25,329 bases of DNA from Amnimonas aquatica (lineage in GTDB: Bacteria > Pseudomonadota > Gammaproteobacteria > Pseudomonadales > Moraxellaceae), in NCBI RefSeq assembly GCF_002943415.1, contig NZ_PTQZ01000001.1:2229-27557 (forward strand), written 5' to 3'. The notes under the pieces were generated by a model. The model was not told the origin of the DNA and did no database searches. It saw only the letters and a list, made by a program, of their open reading frames with translations. Positions 9,626 to 18,847 of the stretch are shown one piece after another (position 1 is the first letter of the stretch; every line of letters begins with the position of its first letter). Made by a program: the position numbers and the translations under genes.

Positions 9626-9681
9626 GGGGCGCATCTGCTGCGCCCCTCGGGTCGGCTTCGTAGAATACGCGCCAATTCTAC
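9626..9681. promoter_or_regulatory. Two inverted repeats in a divergent promoter region
   Basis: The 85-base spacer between the SIMPL gene and the yqhA-like gene holds two perfect inverted repeats. One is GGGGCGCA (9626-9633) with TGCGCCCC (9639-9646). The other is GTAGAAT (9660-9666) with ATTCTAC (9675-9681). TAGAAT, present on both strands in the second repeat, matches the -10 consensus at five of six positions, so the repeat could overlap promoters in both directions. A regulator binding site is inference. Confidence 0.45.
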
Positions 9682-9691
9682 GGAGGATGAC

Positions 9692-10240
9692 ATGCGCAAC
9701 ACCAAGTCCCAGCTCGCTCGCGTGATTTTCTTCAGCCGCTGGCTGCAGCTGCCGATGTACCTGGGCCTGATCGTGGCGCTGGGTATCTACTCCTACAAGT
9801 TCCTGGTCAAGCTCGCCGACCTGGTGATGAACGTCGGCAGCCTGCACGAGGACCACATCCTGCTCAGCGTGCTGTCGCTGATCGACGTGGTGATGATCGC
9901 CAACCTGCTGGTCATGGTCATCGTCGGCGGCTACGAGATCTTCGTCAGCCGCCTGGACATCAACAACCATCCCGACCAGCCCGAGTGGCTGCACCATGTC
10001 GATGCCGGCGTGCTCAAGGTCAAGCTCGGCATGGCGCTGATCACCATTTCGTCGATCCATCTGCTGCGCAGCTTCATCGACGCCGGCAACCTGTCCGAGC
10101 ACACGCTGTACTGGGAGGTGGTGATCCACCTGGTGCTGGTGTTCTCGGCCGCCTTCATCGCCGCCACCGACTGGCTGATCCAGGTCAAGTCGCGCCAGCT
10201 CATCCAGCAGAGTCACCACGAGAAGCCGGACAGGCACTGA
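9692..10240 (+). CDS. yqhA: UPF0114 / YqhA-family inner membrane protein
   Basis: This 182-residue membrane protein has about four hydrophobic segments (roughly 19-42, 56-82, 108-127 and 143-164). The stretch LSLIDVVMIANLLVMVIVGG (61-80), followed by YEIFVSR, is characteristic of the YqhA/UPF0114 family. The molecular function of that family is not known to me. The ATG at 9692 has GGAGG at 9682-9686, a strong binding site; the frame is open further upstream but only through promoter sequence. It runs convergent with yffB, with only 17 bases between the two stops. A small GGCAC-TGAG-GTGCC hairpin spans its stop codon (10233-10246). Confidence 0.88.
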   Translation: MRNTKSQLARVIFFSRWLQLPMYLGLIVALGIYSYKFLVKLADLVMNVGSLHEDHILLSVLSLIDVVMIANLLVMVIVGGYEIFVSRLDINNHPDQPEWLHHVDAGVLKVKLGMALITISSIHLLRSFIDAGNLSEHTLYWEVVIHLVLVFSAAFIAATDWLIQVKSRQLIQQSHHEKPDRH

Positions 10241-10257
10241 GGTGCCGTGCCGCCCGG

Positions 10258-10593
10258 TCAGGGCAGCAGCGGCGAATCCAGGCCGACGGTGACGCGCCGG
10301 CCGTCGCTGAGCAGCGGCCGCTTGATCAGCGACGGCTTGTCGACGATCAGTGCGACCAGTCCGTCCGGCGTCGCAGCCGCCGCCTGGGCGCCGGCATCGA
10401 GCTGGCGCCAGGTGGTGCCGCGGCGGTTGACCAGCTCGTCGCCGACGACGGCCAGCCAGGCACGCACCTGCTCCGGCGAAGGCGGTGCCTTCTTGAAGTC
10501 CTGGAAGTCGTAGGCCGTGCCCGCCGCGTCGAGGCGTGCGAAAGCCTTCTTCATGCTGTCGCAGGCCTTGATGCCGCAGATCGTCAGTGCCAT
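10258..10593 (-). CDS. yffB: Spx/YffB-family ArsC-like thioredoxin-fold protein
   Basis: This is a small 111-residue protein of the ArsC/Spx/YffB family. Visible features are GIKACDSMKKA with Cys11 as the presumed redox cysteine, RGTTWR (58-63) and IKRPLL (90-95), all as in E. coli YffB. Arsenate reduction is unproven for this subfamily, and the true substrate is unknown. It begins 5 bases after the cysN stop, so it is co-transcribed. In many gammaproteobacteria it sits between dapD and dapE; here dapD is three genes upstream and no dapE follows, because the next gene is convergent. Confidence 0.88.
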   Translation of the reverse strand: MALTICGIKACDSMKKAFARLDAAGTAYDFQDFKKAPPSPEQVRAWLAVVGDELVNRRGTTWRQLDAGAQAAAATPDGLVALIVDKPSLIKRPLLSDGRRVTVGLDSPLLP

Positions 10594-10598
10594 GGCCG

Positions 10599-12272
10599 TC
10601 AGCCCAGCAGGCCGTTGTCGCGCAGCAGGCGCAGCACCTGCTCGGCGGCTTCGCTGTTGTCGCGGGCCAGCTGCACCGGGGCGATCGGCGAGCCGTCGGC
10701 ACGGTTGGCGCCGCGAATGCGCAGACTGCGCTCGCCCACGACTTCATCGGCGACGATGACCAGCAGGCCGGCGGCCTGCAGCGCGGCGATGGCCTCGTCC
10801 TGGCCGGCATCGGCCACGGCGGGCAGGGCGCCGGCGCGGAACAGCACGCGCTCGACCAGGTCGGCGAGGGCGCGGGCGGCGCTGGCCTCGATCACCAGGC
10901 GCAGGGCCGGGTGGCCCAGGCGCAGGGCGCGGGCGTCGGCGCTCGCCGCCGGCAGCTGTTCGACATCGCTCAGCTGTTCGGCAGCTTCGCGCACCATGCC
11001 GGCACCGACGGTGACGTTGCTCAGGCGGTCGATCACGATCAGGCTGCCGGTGGCCTTGCAGACCGTGTAGCTGTCGAAGGCGGCGGCCTTGGTGAGCTGG
11101 ATGCGGCAGAGCGCGATGCCGTTCAGCGGCAGTTCGCTGGCCGGGCTCTGCGCCAGCGTGTTGACGTCGATCTGGTGGACGATCTCCGTGACCTGGCCGC
11201 TGGTGAAGCTGGTGCCGAGCTTGAAGTCGTAGATCCTGCCCAGCTTCAGGGGCTGGTCGTGCATCCACACCAGGTGCGCCATGAAGGCATGGCCCATGGC
11301 CATGTCGTCATCGGCGGCGATGATCATGTCGCCACGCGAAATGTCGATCTCGTCGTTGAGCGTGAGCGTGATGGCCTGGCCGGCGTGGGCCTCGGCGAGC
11401 TCGCCCTCCCAGACCACCACCGATTTGACCGTCGAGGTCTTGCCAGAGGGCAGGGCCTTGATGGCCTGACCCGGATGCACCGTGCCGGCCGCCAGCGTGC
11501 CGCAGAAGCCGCGGAAATCGAGGTTGGGGCGGTTGACGTACTGCACCGGCAGGCGCAGCGCCGCCAGCGGCTCGCTGCGCTGGATCGGCAGCGTGTCGAG
11601 CAGCGCCAGCAGCGGCTGGCCCTGGTACCAGGGCATGCGTTCGCTCTTGTGCACCACGTTCTCGCCCTTCAGTGCCGACATGGGCACGTAGTGGACGTCG
11701 GGCACGTCGAGCTGGGCCACGAAAGCCTCGTACTCGGCCTTGATCTCGTTGTAGCGTGCTTCGCTGAAGCCGACCAGGTCCATCTTGTTGATGGCGATGA
11801 CGAAGTGGCGGATGCCCAGCAGCGAGCAGATGTAGCTGTGGCGGCGGGTCTGAACCTGCATGCCGTAGCGGGCGTCGATCAGTAGCACGGCGACATGGGC
11901 GGTGGATGCGCCGGTGGCCATGTTGCGGGTGTACTGCTCGTGGCCGGGGGTGTCGGCGATGATGTACTTGCGATGGTCGGTGGCGAAGAAGCGGTAGGCC
12001 ACGTCGATGGTGATGCCCTGCTCGCGTTCCGACTGCAGACCGTCGACCAGCAGCGCCAGGTCGACTTCTTCGCCGGTGGTGCCGTGCTTGACGCTGTCGC
12101 GGGTGATGGCGGCGAGCTGGTCCTCGAAGATCATCTTGGAGTCATGCAGCAGGCGGCCGATCAGCGTGGATTTGCCATCGTCGACGCTGCCGCAGGTGAT
12201 GAACCGGAGCATGTCCTTGTGTTCATGCTGGTGCAGATAGTCTTCGATGTTGTCGATATTTTCGATGATCAT
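10599..12272 (-). CDS. cysN: Sulfate adenylyltransferase GTPase subunit with unusual C-terminal extension
   Basis: CysN is the GTPase subunit of ATP sulfurylase and couples GTP hydrolysis to formation of adenosine 5'-phosphosulfate by CysD. The G domain has GSVDDGKS (28-35), DTPGH (107-111), NKMD (162-165) and SALKG (199-203); two EF-Tu-like barrels run to about 427. A normal CysN ends near 475 residues and a CysNC fusion near 630. This one has 557. The tail (about 435-557) contains segments that line up with APS kinase: [17 protein letters not shown] after a strand, [14 protein letters not shown], and [17 protein letters not shown] at the end. It has no GxxGxGKS P-loop and no DGDNxR motif. 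I read it as a decayed CysC domain that cannot phosphorylate. cysD lies 37 bases upstream. Confidence 0.95.
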   Translation of the reverse strand: MIIENIDNIEDYLHQHEHKDMLRFITCGSVDDGKSTLIGRLLHDSKMIFEDQLAAITRDSVKHGTTGEEVDLALLVDGLQSEREQGITIDVAYRFFATDHRKYIIADTPGHEQYTRNMATGASTAHVAVLLIDARYGMQVQTRRHSYICSLLGIRHFVIAINKMDLVGFSEARYNEIKAEYEAFVAQLDVPDVHYVPMSALKGENVVHKSERMPWYQGQPLLALLDTLPIQRSEPLAALRLPVQYVNRPNLDFRGFCGTLAAGTVHPGQAIKALPSGKTSTVKSVVVWEGELAEAHAGQAITLTLNDEIDISRGDMIIAADDDMAMGHAFMAHLVWMHDQPLKLGRIYDFKLGTSFTSGQVTEIVHQIDVNTLAQSPASELPLNGIALCRIQLTKAAAFDSYTVCKATGSLIVIDRLSNVTVGAGMVREAAEQLSDVEQLPAASADARALRLGHPALRLVIEASAARALADLVERVLFRAGALPAVADAGQDEAIAALQAAGLLVIVADEVVGERSLRIRGANRADGSPIAPVQLARDNSEAAEQVLRLLRDNGLLG

Positions 12273-12309
12273 GTCGTGATTGTCCTGTATCCGGCGCGGG
12301 GAAGGCGGC

Positions 12310-13224
12310 TCAGAAGTAGCCTTCGCGCTTCTTCTTCTCCATCGAACCCGATTCGTCGTGGTCGATGGCGCGGCCGGAGCGTTCGGAGGTGCGGGTGACC
12401 AGCATCTCCTGGATGATTTCGGGCAGGGTGGCGGCGCCGGACTCGACGGCGCCGGTGAGCGGGTAGCAGCCCAGCGTGCGGAAGCGCACCGACTTCATCA
12501 TCGGCACTTCGCCCGGCTTCAGCGGCAGGCGCTCGTCATCGACCATGATCAGCATGCCGTCGCGCTCCACCACCGGACGCACGTCCGAGAAGTACAGCGG
12601 CACGATCTCGATGTTCTCGAGGTAGATGTACTGCCAGATGTCCAGCTCGGTCCAGTTCGACAGCGGGAACACGCGGATCGACTCGCCCTTGTTGATGCGG
12701 CCGTTGTACAGGTTCCACAGCTCCGGACGCTGGTTCTTCGGGTCCCAGCGGTGGAACTTGTCGCGGAACGAGTACACGCGCTCCTTGGCGCGCGACTTCT
12801 CCTCGTCGCGGCGGGCGCCGCCGAAAGCGGCGTCGAAGCCGTACTTGTCCAGCGCCTGCTTGAGGGCCTGGGTCTTCATGATGTCGGTGTACTTGGAGCT
12901 GCCGTGGTCGAACGGGTTGATGTTCGCCGCCAGGCCTTCCGGGTTGGTGTGCGACAGCAGCTCCATGCCGGCTTCCTTGGCCATGCGGTCGCGGAAGCTG
13001 ATCATTTCCCGGAATTTCCACGTCGTGTTGACGTGCATGAGCGGGAACGGCGGCTTGCCCGGCGCGAAGGCCTTGCGCGCCAGGTGCAGCATCACCGAGG
13101 AGTCCTTGCCGATCGAGTAGAGCATGACCGGGTTGTCGAACTCGGCGGCGACCTCGCGGATGATGTGGATGGACTCCGCCTCGAGCTGCTTGAGGTGGGT
13201 CATGCGGTGTTCGGGGAGCGACAT
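12310..13224 (-). CDS. cysD: Sulfate adenylyltransferase catalytic subunit
   Basis: CysD forms adenosine 5'-phosphosulfate from ATP and sulfate, as the partner of CysN. The 304 residues fit the family (302 in E. coli). Diagnostic features are the PP-loop [13 protein letters not shown] (36-48), [21 protein letters not shown], the [14 protein letters not shown] block and the C-terminal [11 protein letters not shown]. The conserved HVDT motif, as I recall it, reads HVNT here (Asn66). The start at 13224 is supported by AGAGGA nine bases upstream; an internal Met at residue 8 has no such site. It is 35 bases after dapD and 37 before cysN, in one apparent operon. Confidence 0.96.
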   Translation of the reverse strand: MSLPEHRMTHLKQLEAESIHIIREVAAEFDNPVMLYSIGKDSSVMLHLARKAFAPGKPPFPLMHVNTTWKFREMISFRDRMAKEAGMELLSHTNPEGLAANINPFDHGSSKYTDIMKTQALKQALDKYGFDAAFGGARRDEEKSRAKERVYSFRDKFHRWDPKNQRPELWNLYNGRINKGESIRVFPLSNWTELDIWQYIYLENIEIVPLYFSDVRPVVERDGMLIMVDDERLPLKPGEVPMMKSVRFRTLGCYPLTGAVESGAATLPEIIQEMLVTRTSERSGRAIDHDESGSMEKKKREGYF

Positions 13225-13259
13225 GCGCGCGTGTCCTCTGTGAAAGTCTGGTGACCGGC

Positions 13260-14084
13260 TCAGTCGGCGAGACGGAGCAGGTCGTTGATGCTGGTCTTGC
13301 TGCGGGTCTGGGCGTCGACCTTCTTGACGATGACCGCGCAGGTCAGGCTGTAGCGGCCGTTGTCGCGCGGCAGCGAGCCCGGCACCACCACCGAGCCGGC
13401 GGGCACGCGGCCGTAGCTGATTTCGCCGGTCTCGCGGTCGTAGATCGGCGTGGACTGGCCGATGAACACGCCCATGGACAGCACCGAGCCTTCGCCGATG
13501 ATCACGCCCTCGACCACTTCGGAGCGCGCGCCGATGAAGCAGTTGTCCTCGATGATGGTCGGGTTGGCCTGCAGCGGTTCCAGCACGCCGCCGATGCCGA
13601 CGCCGCCGGACAGATGCACGTTCTTGCCGATCTGCGCGCAGGAGCCGACGGTGGCCCAGGTGTCGACCATGGTGCCTTCGTCGACATAGGCGCCGATGTT
13701 GACGTAGGACGGCATGAGCACGGTGTTGCGGGCGATGAAGCTGCCGCGGCGGGCGACCGCCGGCGGCACCACGCGGATGCCGCTGGCGGCGAACTGCTCG
13801 GCGGACCAGCCGGCGAACTTGGTTGGCACCTTGTCGTAGAACTGCACGCCGCCGCCGCCGGGGATCGGCTCGTTGTCGTTGAGACGGAAGGACAGCAGCA
13901 CGGCCTTCTTCAGCCACTGGTTGACCTGCCATTCGCCGTTGACCTTCTCGGCCACGCGGGCGGCGCCGGAGTCCAGCAGGGCCAGGGCCTCGGCGACGGC
14001 GTCGCGGACATCCTGCGGGGCCGACTTCGGCGAGAATTCGGCGCGGCGCTCAAAGGCGTCTTCGAGGAACTGGGCAAGGCTCAT
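13260..14084 (-). CDS. dapD: Tetrahydrodipicolinate N-succinyltransferase
   Basis: DapD transfers succinyl from succinyl-CoA to tetrahydrodipicolinate in the succinylase route to diaminopimelate and lysine. The 274-residue length equals that of E. coli DapD. The N-terminal helical domain is followed by a left-handed beta-helix built of hexapeptide repeats. Landmarks are [40 protein letters not shown] and [16 protein letters not shown]. The start at 14084 has AGGAG seven bases upstream. dapC, encoding the next enzyme of the pathway, lies immediately upstream (44-base gap). cysDN follows, which is not the usual partner. Confidence 0.97.
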   Translation of the reverse strand: MSLAQFLEDAFERRAEFSPKSAPQDVRDAVAEALALLDSGAARVAEKVNGEWQVNQWLKKAVLLSFRLNDNEPIPGGGGVQFYDKVPTKFAGWSAEQFAASGIRVVPPAVARRGSFIARNTVLMPSYVNIGAYVDEGTMVDTWATVGSCAQIGKNVHLSGGVGIGGVLEPLQANPTIIEDNCFIGARSEVVEGVIIGEGSVLSMGVFIGQSTPIYDRETGEISYGRVPAGSVVVPGSLPRDNGRYSLTCAVIVKKVDAQTRSKTSINDLLRLAD

Positions 14085-14128
14085 GGCATTCTCCTGATGC
14101 AAATCATGCAAAAACGGTGATTCTCTGG

Positions 14129-15334
14129 TCACTGCGCGAGCAGTGACCGTATGCGTTCCGCCGCCTCGACGCACTCGTCGAGACCGGCCACGAGGGCCAT
14201 GCGCACATGGCCCTCGCCGGGATTGAGGCCATCGGCCCCGGTCCGTGCGAGGTAGCGGCCAGGCAGCACGGTGACGGCCTGGCGGGCGTGCAGCTCGCGC
14301 GCGAAGTCCTCGTCCGAGCCCGGTGTCCGGGCCCAGAAGTAGAAACCGGCGTCCGGTGTCTCCAGTGGCAGCACCGGTGCCAGGATCCTGGCCACGCGAG
14401 CGAACTTCTCGCGATAAAGGGCGCGATTGTCCCTCACATGGGCCTCGTCTTGCCAGACCTCCGTGGAGGCGAGCTGGTGCTGCACCGGCATGGCCGAGCC
14501 GTGGTAGGTGCGGTAGCGCAGGTAGGGGCGGATCAGCGCGGCATCGCCGGCGACAAAGCCGGAGCGCAGGCCGGGCAGGTTGGAGCGCTTGGACAGCGAG
14601 TGGAACACCACGCAGTTGCGGTAGTCGTCGCGGCCCAGCGCGGCGCAGGCCTGCAGCAGGCCGACCGGCGGCTGTGCTTCGTCGAAGTAGATCTCCGAGT
14701 AGCACTCGTCGGAGGCGATGACGAAGCCGAAGCGGTCGCTGAGCGCGATCAGCTGCTTCAGCGTGTCGAGACCGAGCACGGCGCCGGTCGGGTTGCCCGG
14801 CGTGCAGATGAACAGCAGCTGCGTGCGCGCCCAGACGGCATCCGGCACGGCGTCGAAGTCCGGCTGCAGGCCGGTGGCGGCGGTGCAGGGCAGGAAGTGC
14901 GGCTCGGCGCCGGCGAGCAGGGCCGCGCCTTCGTAGATCTGGTAGAACGGGTTGGGCATGAGCACCAGCGGCTTGCCGGCCGCCGTCACCGCCGACCGGT
15001 CGACCACCGCCTGGGTGAACGAGAACAGCGCTTCGCGGGTGCCGTTGACCGGCAGCACCTGGCTGGCCGGATCGACAGCGCGCAGGCCGAAGCGCCGCGT
15101 CAGCCAGCCCGCGATGGCCTCGCGCAGCACCGGCAGGCCGAGCGTGGTCGGGTAGGTCGACAGGCCGCCGATGTGCCGCGCGATGGCCTCGGCCACGAAC
15201 GCCGGCGAGGCGTGCTTGGGCTCGCCGATCGAGAGCGCGATCGGCTTCAGTCCGGCCGGTGCGTCATGGCCCTTGAACAGCGCGGCCAGCTTCTCGAACG
15301 GATAGGGGTGCAGCAGGGAAAGCTCGGGATTCAT
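14129..15334 (-). CDS. dapC: Succinyldiaminopimelate transaminase (DapC type)
   Basis: This is a class I/II PLP aminotransferase of 401 residues. Key features are [10 protein letters not shown] with Asn181, SDECYSEIY with Asp209, the PLP lysine Lys249 in [15 protein letters not shown], and Arg257. Aminotransferases of this type beside dapD form N-succinyl-diaminopimelate from the succinylated keto acid. The substrate call rests on the N-terminal [14 protein letters not shown] signature and on context. I prefer ATG at 15334, which overlaps the glnD stop (ATGA) and implies coupled translation. ATG at 15340 would add two residues. Neither has a strong binding site. Confidence 0.92.
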   Translation of the reverse strand: MNPELSLLHPYPFEKLAALFKGHDAPAGLKPIALSIGEPKHASPAFVAEAIARHIGGLSTYPTTLGLPVLREAIAGWLTRRFGLRAVDPASQVLPVNGTREALFSFTQAVVDRSAVTAAGKPLVLMPNPFYQIYEGAALLAGAEPHFLPCTAATGLQPDFDAVPDAVWARTQLLFICTPGNPTGAVLGLDTLKQLIALSDRFGFVIASDECYSEIYFDEAQPPVGLLQACAALGRDDYRNCVVFHSLSKRSNLPGLRSGFVAGDAALIRPYLRYRTYHGSAMPVQHQLASTEVWQDEAHVRDNRALYREKFARVARILAPVLPLETPDAGFYFWARTPGSDEDFARELHARQAVTVLPGRYLARTGADGLNPGEGHVRMALVAGLDECVEAAERIRSLLAQ

Positions 15335-17979
15335 GCCCATTTGATGGTGAATTTCTCGTCGAGTTGCGTGCGCAGGTCCTCGCACAGGGCCTCGCACTTG
15401 ATGGGGTCGGAGAACGGCTGTTGCTGGCTGTTGGTGAGGAAGAAGATGTCTTCCGCACGCTCGCCCAGCGTGGCGATGCGTGCGTTCTGCACGTTCACGC
15501 CATGCGCCATGAAGATGCGCCCGATGCGCGCCAGCAGGCCGGGGCGGTCGAGCGTGGTGATCTCCAGGATGGTGCGCTGGCTGGTCAGGTCGTTGCTCAG
15601 GCGGACATCGGTGCGCACGTCGAAGTGCTTGAGCTGGCGCGGCAGGCGGCGCTGCACGATGTCCGGGAAGCGATCAGGGTTGGCCAGCGCCTGGCTCAGC
15701 TCCTCGCCGAGGTAGGCGATGCGCTGGCGGTCGACGATGCGCTCGCCGTTCTCGTCCAGCACGATGTAGCTGTCCAGCGAATAGCCGTCGTTGGAGGTGA
15801 TGATGCGCGCGTCCATGACGGTCAGCTGCAGCTGGTCCAGCGCCGCCACGGTGGCGGCGAACAGGTTGGGCATGTCGTGCGTGTACACGAACAGCTGGGT
15901 CGCGCCCTCGTACTGCTCGCTGTGGTTCTCGCGCACCAGCACCAGCGGGCCGGATCCGGCCGGGTGGCGCAGGATGGCCGCCGTGTGCCAGGCGATGTCC
16001 TTGGCCGACTCGCGCAGGAAGTAGTCGTCGCCGAGGCGGTCCCAGATGCGCTCGGCATCGGCCTGGTGCACGCCGCGCGACTCCAGCAGCTCCAGCGACG
16101 AGGCGCGGGTCTCGGCGATCCACTCCTGCTTGGCGATCGGGTTGACCAGGCCGCGGCGCAGCGCGCGCTTGGTCTGCGTGTAGAGCTGGCGCAGCAGCGA
16201 GGCGCGCCAGGAGTTCCACAGGTTGGGATTGGTGGCGCAGATGTCGGCCACGGTCAGCGCATACAGGTAGTCGAGATGAACCACGTCGCCGACCTTCTGC
16301 GCGAATTCGTTGATCACGTCGGGGTCGGAGACGTCCTTCTTCTGCGCCGTCACCGACATGATCAGGTGGTTCAGCGTCAGCCACGCCACCAGGCTGGCGT
16401 CCCAGCGCCCGAGGCCGTGGGCCAGGCAGAATTCGCGGGCATCGACCGCGCCCAGCTCGGAGTGGTCGCCGCCGCGGCCCTTGGCGATGTCATGGAACAG
16501 GCCGGCGAGGTAGAGCAGTTCGATCTTGGGCAGCTTGCGCGCGACCTCCGCGACCACCGGGAAGCGTTCCTCCACGCCTTCGTAGCGGAAGCGGCGCATG
16601 TTCTTCAGCACCAGCAGGGTGTGCGCGTCCACGGTGTAGATGTGGAACAGGTCGTACTGCATCTTGCCGATGATGGCGCCGAAAGCCGGGATGTAGCGGC
16701 CGAGCACGCCGTAGCGCTTCATGCGGCGCAGCGAGGCGAACAGCGCGGTGCGGCAGCGCAGCAGTTCCATGAACAGCGACTTGTTGCGGATGTCGCCGCG
16801 GAAACGGTCGTCGATCAGGTGCGCGTGCTGCATGATCAGGCGGATGGTGCTGGCGCGCACGTTGTAGACGTCCGGCAGGTCGCCGAGCAGCACGAAGATC
16901 TCCAGCAGCGCCGACGGCGTGCGCTTGAAGACATCGTCGCGGGTCACGTCCATGGCGCCGTTGCGGAGCTGGAAGCGGCTGTTCAGCGGCACGATCTGCA
17001 CCGGCTCGTCGGCGCGCAGGATGGCCTCGTCGAAGTACTGCAGCAGCATCTCGTTGAGCATGGAGATGCGCATGGCGGCGCGGTAGTAATCCTGCATGAG
17101 CTGCTCGACGCCGCGGTTGCCGGCACTGTCGCTGTAGCCGAAGAGCTCGGCGATGCGACGCTGGTAGTCGAACAGGATGCGTGTCTCGTTGCGGCCGCTG
17201 ACCTGGTTGAGCGCGAAGCGGATGCGCCAGAGCACGCACTGGCAGGCGTCCAGCTCCTCGAACTCGGCTTCGGTGAGGAAGCCGTGCGCGATCAGGCCGC
17301 GCAGGGTGTCGGCGCCGAAGTGGCGCTTGGCCACCCAGCCGATGGTCTGGATGTCGCGCAGGCCGCCGGGCGCGTTCTTGAGGTCGGGCTCGAGGTTGTA
17401 TTCGGTGTTGTTGTGCTTGGCGTGGCGGGCGACCTGCTCGTCGCGCTTGGCGATGAAGAAGGCCTTGCCCGGCCACAGGTGCTCTGGGCCGGTGATGCGC
17501 TGCATCTCGCGCCGCAGCGCGTCGCTGCCGACCAGGGTGCGCGACTCCATCAGGTTGGTCGCGATGGTGATGTCCTCGCGCGCCAGGCGCACGCAGTCAT
17601 CGAGCGAGCGCACGCTGGAGCCCACATCCAGGCCCAGGTCCCAGAGGTGGGTGATGAAGGCGCTGACACCGGCCTGCAGGATCTCGTCGAGCTGGGGCTG
17701 GCGGTGCAGCACCAGCACGTCGACATCGGACTGCGGGTGCAGCTCGGCGCGGCCGTAGCCGCCGACGGCGATCAGCGCCAGCTCCTCGGCCTCGCCCAGG
17801 CCCAGTGTCGCCCAGGCCTGGCGCAGCACGTCATCGACGGCATCGGCCCACTCGCGCACCAGCAGGCGCACGTCGCGCCCCTGCCCGAAGCGCTCCATGA
17901 GCTGGGCCTGGACGGCCTTCAGCGTGGCCTTGTCGGCGCTGGCGGAGAGGCTGGCGGCGGGAGCGCTGGTGTCGTCCAT
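15331..17979 (-). CDS. glnD: Bifunctional PII uridylyltransferase/uridylyl-removing enzyme
   Basis: GlnD senses glutamine and uridylylates or deuridylylates PII proteins, controlling nitrogen assimilation. The 882 residues carry all expected modules. The nucleotidyltransferase motif GGYGRAELHPQSDVD (73-87) includes Asp85 and Asp87. The HD domain has LFHDIAKGRGGDHSELG with His496-Asp497. Two C-terminal ACT domains follow, at about 695-770 and 805-882 (the second around TTLDRPGLLARIGRIF). All catalytic residues appear intact. It starts one base after the map stop and overlaps dapC, so map-glnD-dapC is one transcription unit, an arrangement I recall from Xanthomonas relatives. Confidence 0.97.
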   Translation of the reverse strand: MDDTSAPAASLSASADKATLKAVQAQLMERFGQGRDVRLLVREWADAVDDVLRQAWATLGLGEAEELALIAVGGYGRAELHPQSDVDVLVLHRQPQLDEILQAGVSAFITHLWDLGLDVGSSVRSLDDCVRLAREDITIATNLMESRTLVGSDALRREMQRITGPEHLWPGKAFFIAKRDEQVARHAKHNNTEYNLEPDLKNAPGGLRDIQTIGWVAKRHFGADTLRGLIAHGFLTEAEFEELDACQCVLWRIRFALNQVSGRNETRILFDYQRRIAELFGYSDSAGNRGVEQLMQDYYRAAMRISMLNEMLLQYFDEAILRADEPVQIVPLNSRFQLRNGAMDVTRDDVFKRTPSALLEIFVLLGDLPDVYNVRASTIRLIMQHAHLIDDRFRGDIRNKSLFMELLRCRTALFASLRRMKRYGVLGRYIPAFGAIIGKMQYDLFHIYTVDAHTLLVLKNMRRFRYEGVEERFPVVAEVARKLPKIELLYLAGLFHDIAKGRGGDHSELGAVDAREFCLAHGLGRWDASLVAWLTLNHLIMSVTAQKKDVSDPDVINEFAQKVGDVVHLDYLYALTVADICATNPNLWNSWRASLLRQLYTQTKRALRRGLVNPIAKQEWIAETRASSLELLESRGVHQADAERIWDRLGDDYFLRESAKDIAWHTAAILRHPAGSGPLVLVRENHSEQYEGATQLFVYTHDMPNLFAATVAALDQLQLTVMDARIITSNDGYSLDSYIVLDENGERIVDRQRIAYLGEELSQALANPDRFPDIVQRRLPRQLKHFDVRTDVRLSNDLTSQRTILEITTLDRPGLLARIGRIFMAHGVNVQNARIATLGERAEDIFFLTNSQQQPFSDPIKCEALCEDLRTQLDEKFTIKWA

Positions 17980-17980
17980 G

Positions 17981-18778
17981 TCATGCCGCCCGGTCGGAGG
18001 CGAGGAAGGACAGGTCCTCCTCGGGGCGTGCGGTCAGCACCTCGATGCCGGTCTCGGTGACCAGGATGGTGTGCTCCCACTGCGCCGACAGCTTGTGGTC
18101 CTTGGTGACCACGGTCCAGCCGTCCGGCAGCAGCTTGGTGTGATGGGTGCCGGCATTGATCATGGGCTCGATGGTGAAGGTCATGCCGGCCTCCAGCTTC
18201 ATGCCGGTGCCGGGCTTGCCGTAGTGCAGCACCTGCGGCTCCTCGTGGAAGATCTTGCCGATGCCGTGACCGCAGTACTCGCGCACCACCGAGAAGCGCT
18301 GGCCCTGGGCGTGCTGCTGGATGACATGGCCGATGTCGCCGAGCGTGCAGCCCGGCTTCACCAGCGCCAGCGCCTTGTACAGGCACTCCTGGGTGACCTT
18401 GACCAGGCGCTGGGCGAGGATGGAGGGCTGGCCGACGAAGAACATCTTGCTGGTGTCGCCGTGGTAGCCGTCCTTGATGATGGTGACGTCGATGTTGATG
18501 ATGTCGCCGTCCTTGAGCAGCTTCTTGTCGCTCGGAATGCCGTGGCAGATCACGTGGTTGATCGAGGTGCAGATGCTTTTCGGGAAGCCGCGGTAGTTCA
18601 GCGGCGCCGGCACCGCACCCTGCACGTTGACGATGTAATCGTGGCAGATGCTGTTCAGCTCCTCGGTGCTGACGCCGGGACGCACATGCTCCCCGATCAT
18701 GGTCAGGACCTCGCCGGCGAGGCGGCCGGCGGTGCGCATCTTCTCGATTTCGTCAGGCGTCTTGATCAGTGTGCTCAT
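17981..18778 (-). CDS. map: Methionine aminopeptidase type I
   Basis: Map removes the initiator methionine from nascent proteins. The 265-residue protein carries the five metal ligands of the family, Asp97, Asp108, His171, Glu204 and Glu235, plus catalytic His79, at the same numbers as in E. coli. Motifs include INHVICHGIP, NIDVTIIKDGYHGDTSKMF, EYCGHGIGKIFHEEP and MTFTIEPM. ATG at 18778 is the natural family start (MSTLIKTPDEIEKMR). The upstream open frame has no homologous sequence, and the binding site is weak. The gene is divergent from rpsB, the usual arrangement in gammaproteobacteria. Confidence 0.97.
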   Translation of the reverse strand: MSTLIKTPDEIEKMRTAGRLAGEVLTMIGEHVRPGVSTEELNSICHDYIVNVQGAVPAPLNYRGFPKSICTSINHVICHGIPSDKKLLKDGDIINIDVTIIKDGYHGDTSKMFFVGQPSILAQRLVKVTQECLYKALALVKPGCTLGDIGHVIQQHAQGQRFSVVREYCGHGIGKIFHEEPQVLHYGKPGTGMKLEAGMTFTIEPMINAGTHHTKLLPDGWTVVTKDHKLSAQWEHTILVTETGIEVLTARPEEDLSFLASDRAA

Positions 18779-18817
18779 GCGTGTTCCGGTTCGGCGCTGC
18801 CGGTGAGGGCAGGGCGG

Positions 18818-18847
18818 TTGAGGGAGGCGAGGCGTGTATGGTATAAA
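18818..18847 (+). promoter_or_regulatory. rpsB promoter with GC-rich discriminator
   Basis: TTGAGG (18818-18823) and TATAAA (18842-18847) are 18 bases apart. The bases after the -10 box (GCGCGCCGC) form a GC-rich discriminator, a feature of promoters under stringent (ppGpp/DksA) control in ribosomal genes. On the reverse strand TTGCCG (18866-18861) and TATACC (18845-18840), 15 apart, could be a weak map promoter overlapping it. Confidence 0.6.

Noticed and set aside
10233..10246. GGCAC-TGAG-GTGCC stem between yqhA and yffB as a terminator
   Set aside because: Only five pairs and no T-run. It is mentioned with yqhA but is too weak to call as a terminator.
12310..13932. Long upstream extension of cysD through dapD (540 codons)
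   Set aside because: Only the part from 13224 downward matches CysD. The extension lies antiphase over dapD and is Arg-rich noise.
15364..18060. 898-codon open frame on the forward strand opposite glnD
   Set aside because: Same shadow effect. glnD has all domains and catalytic residues; the antisense translation has no recognisable motif.
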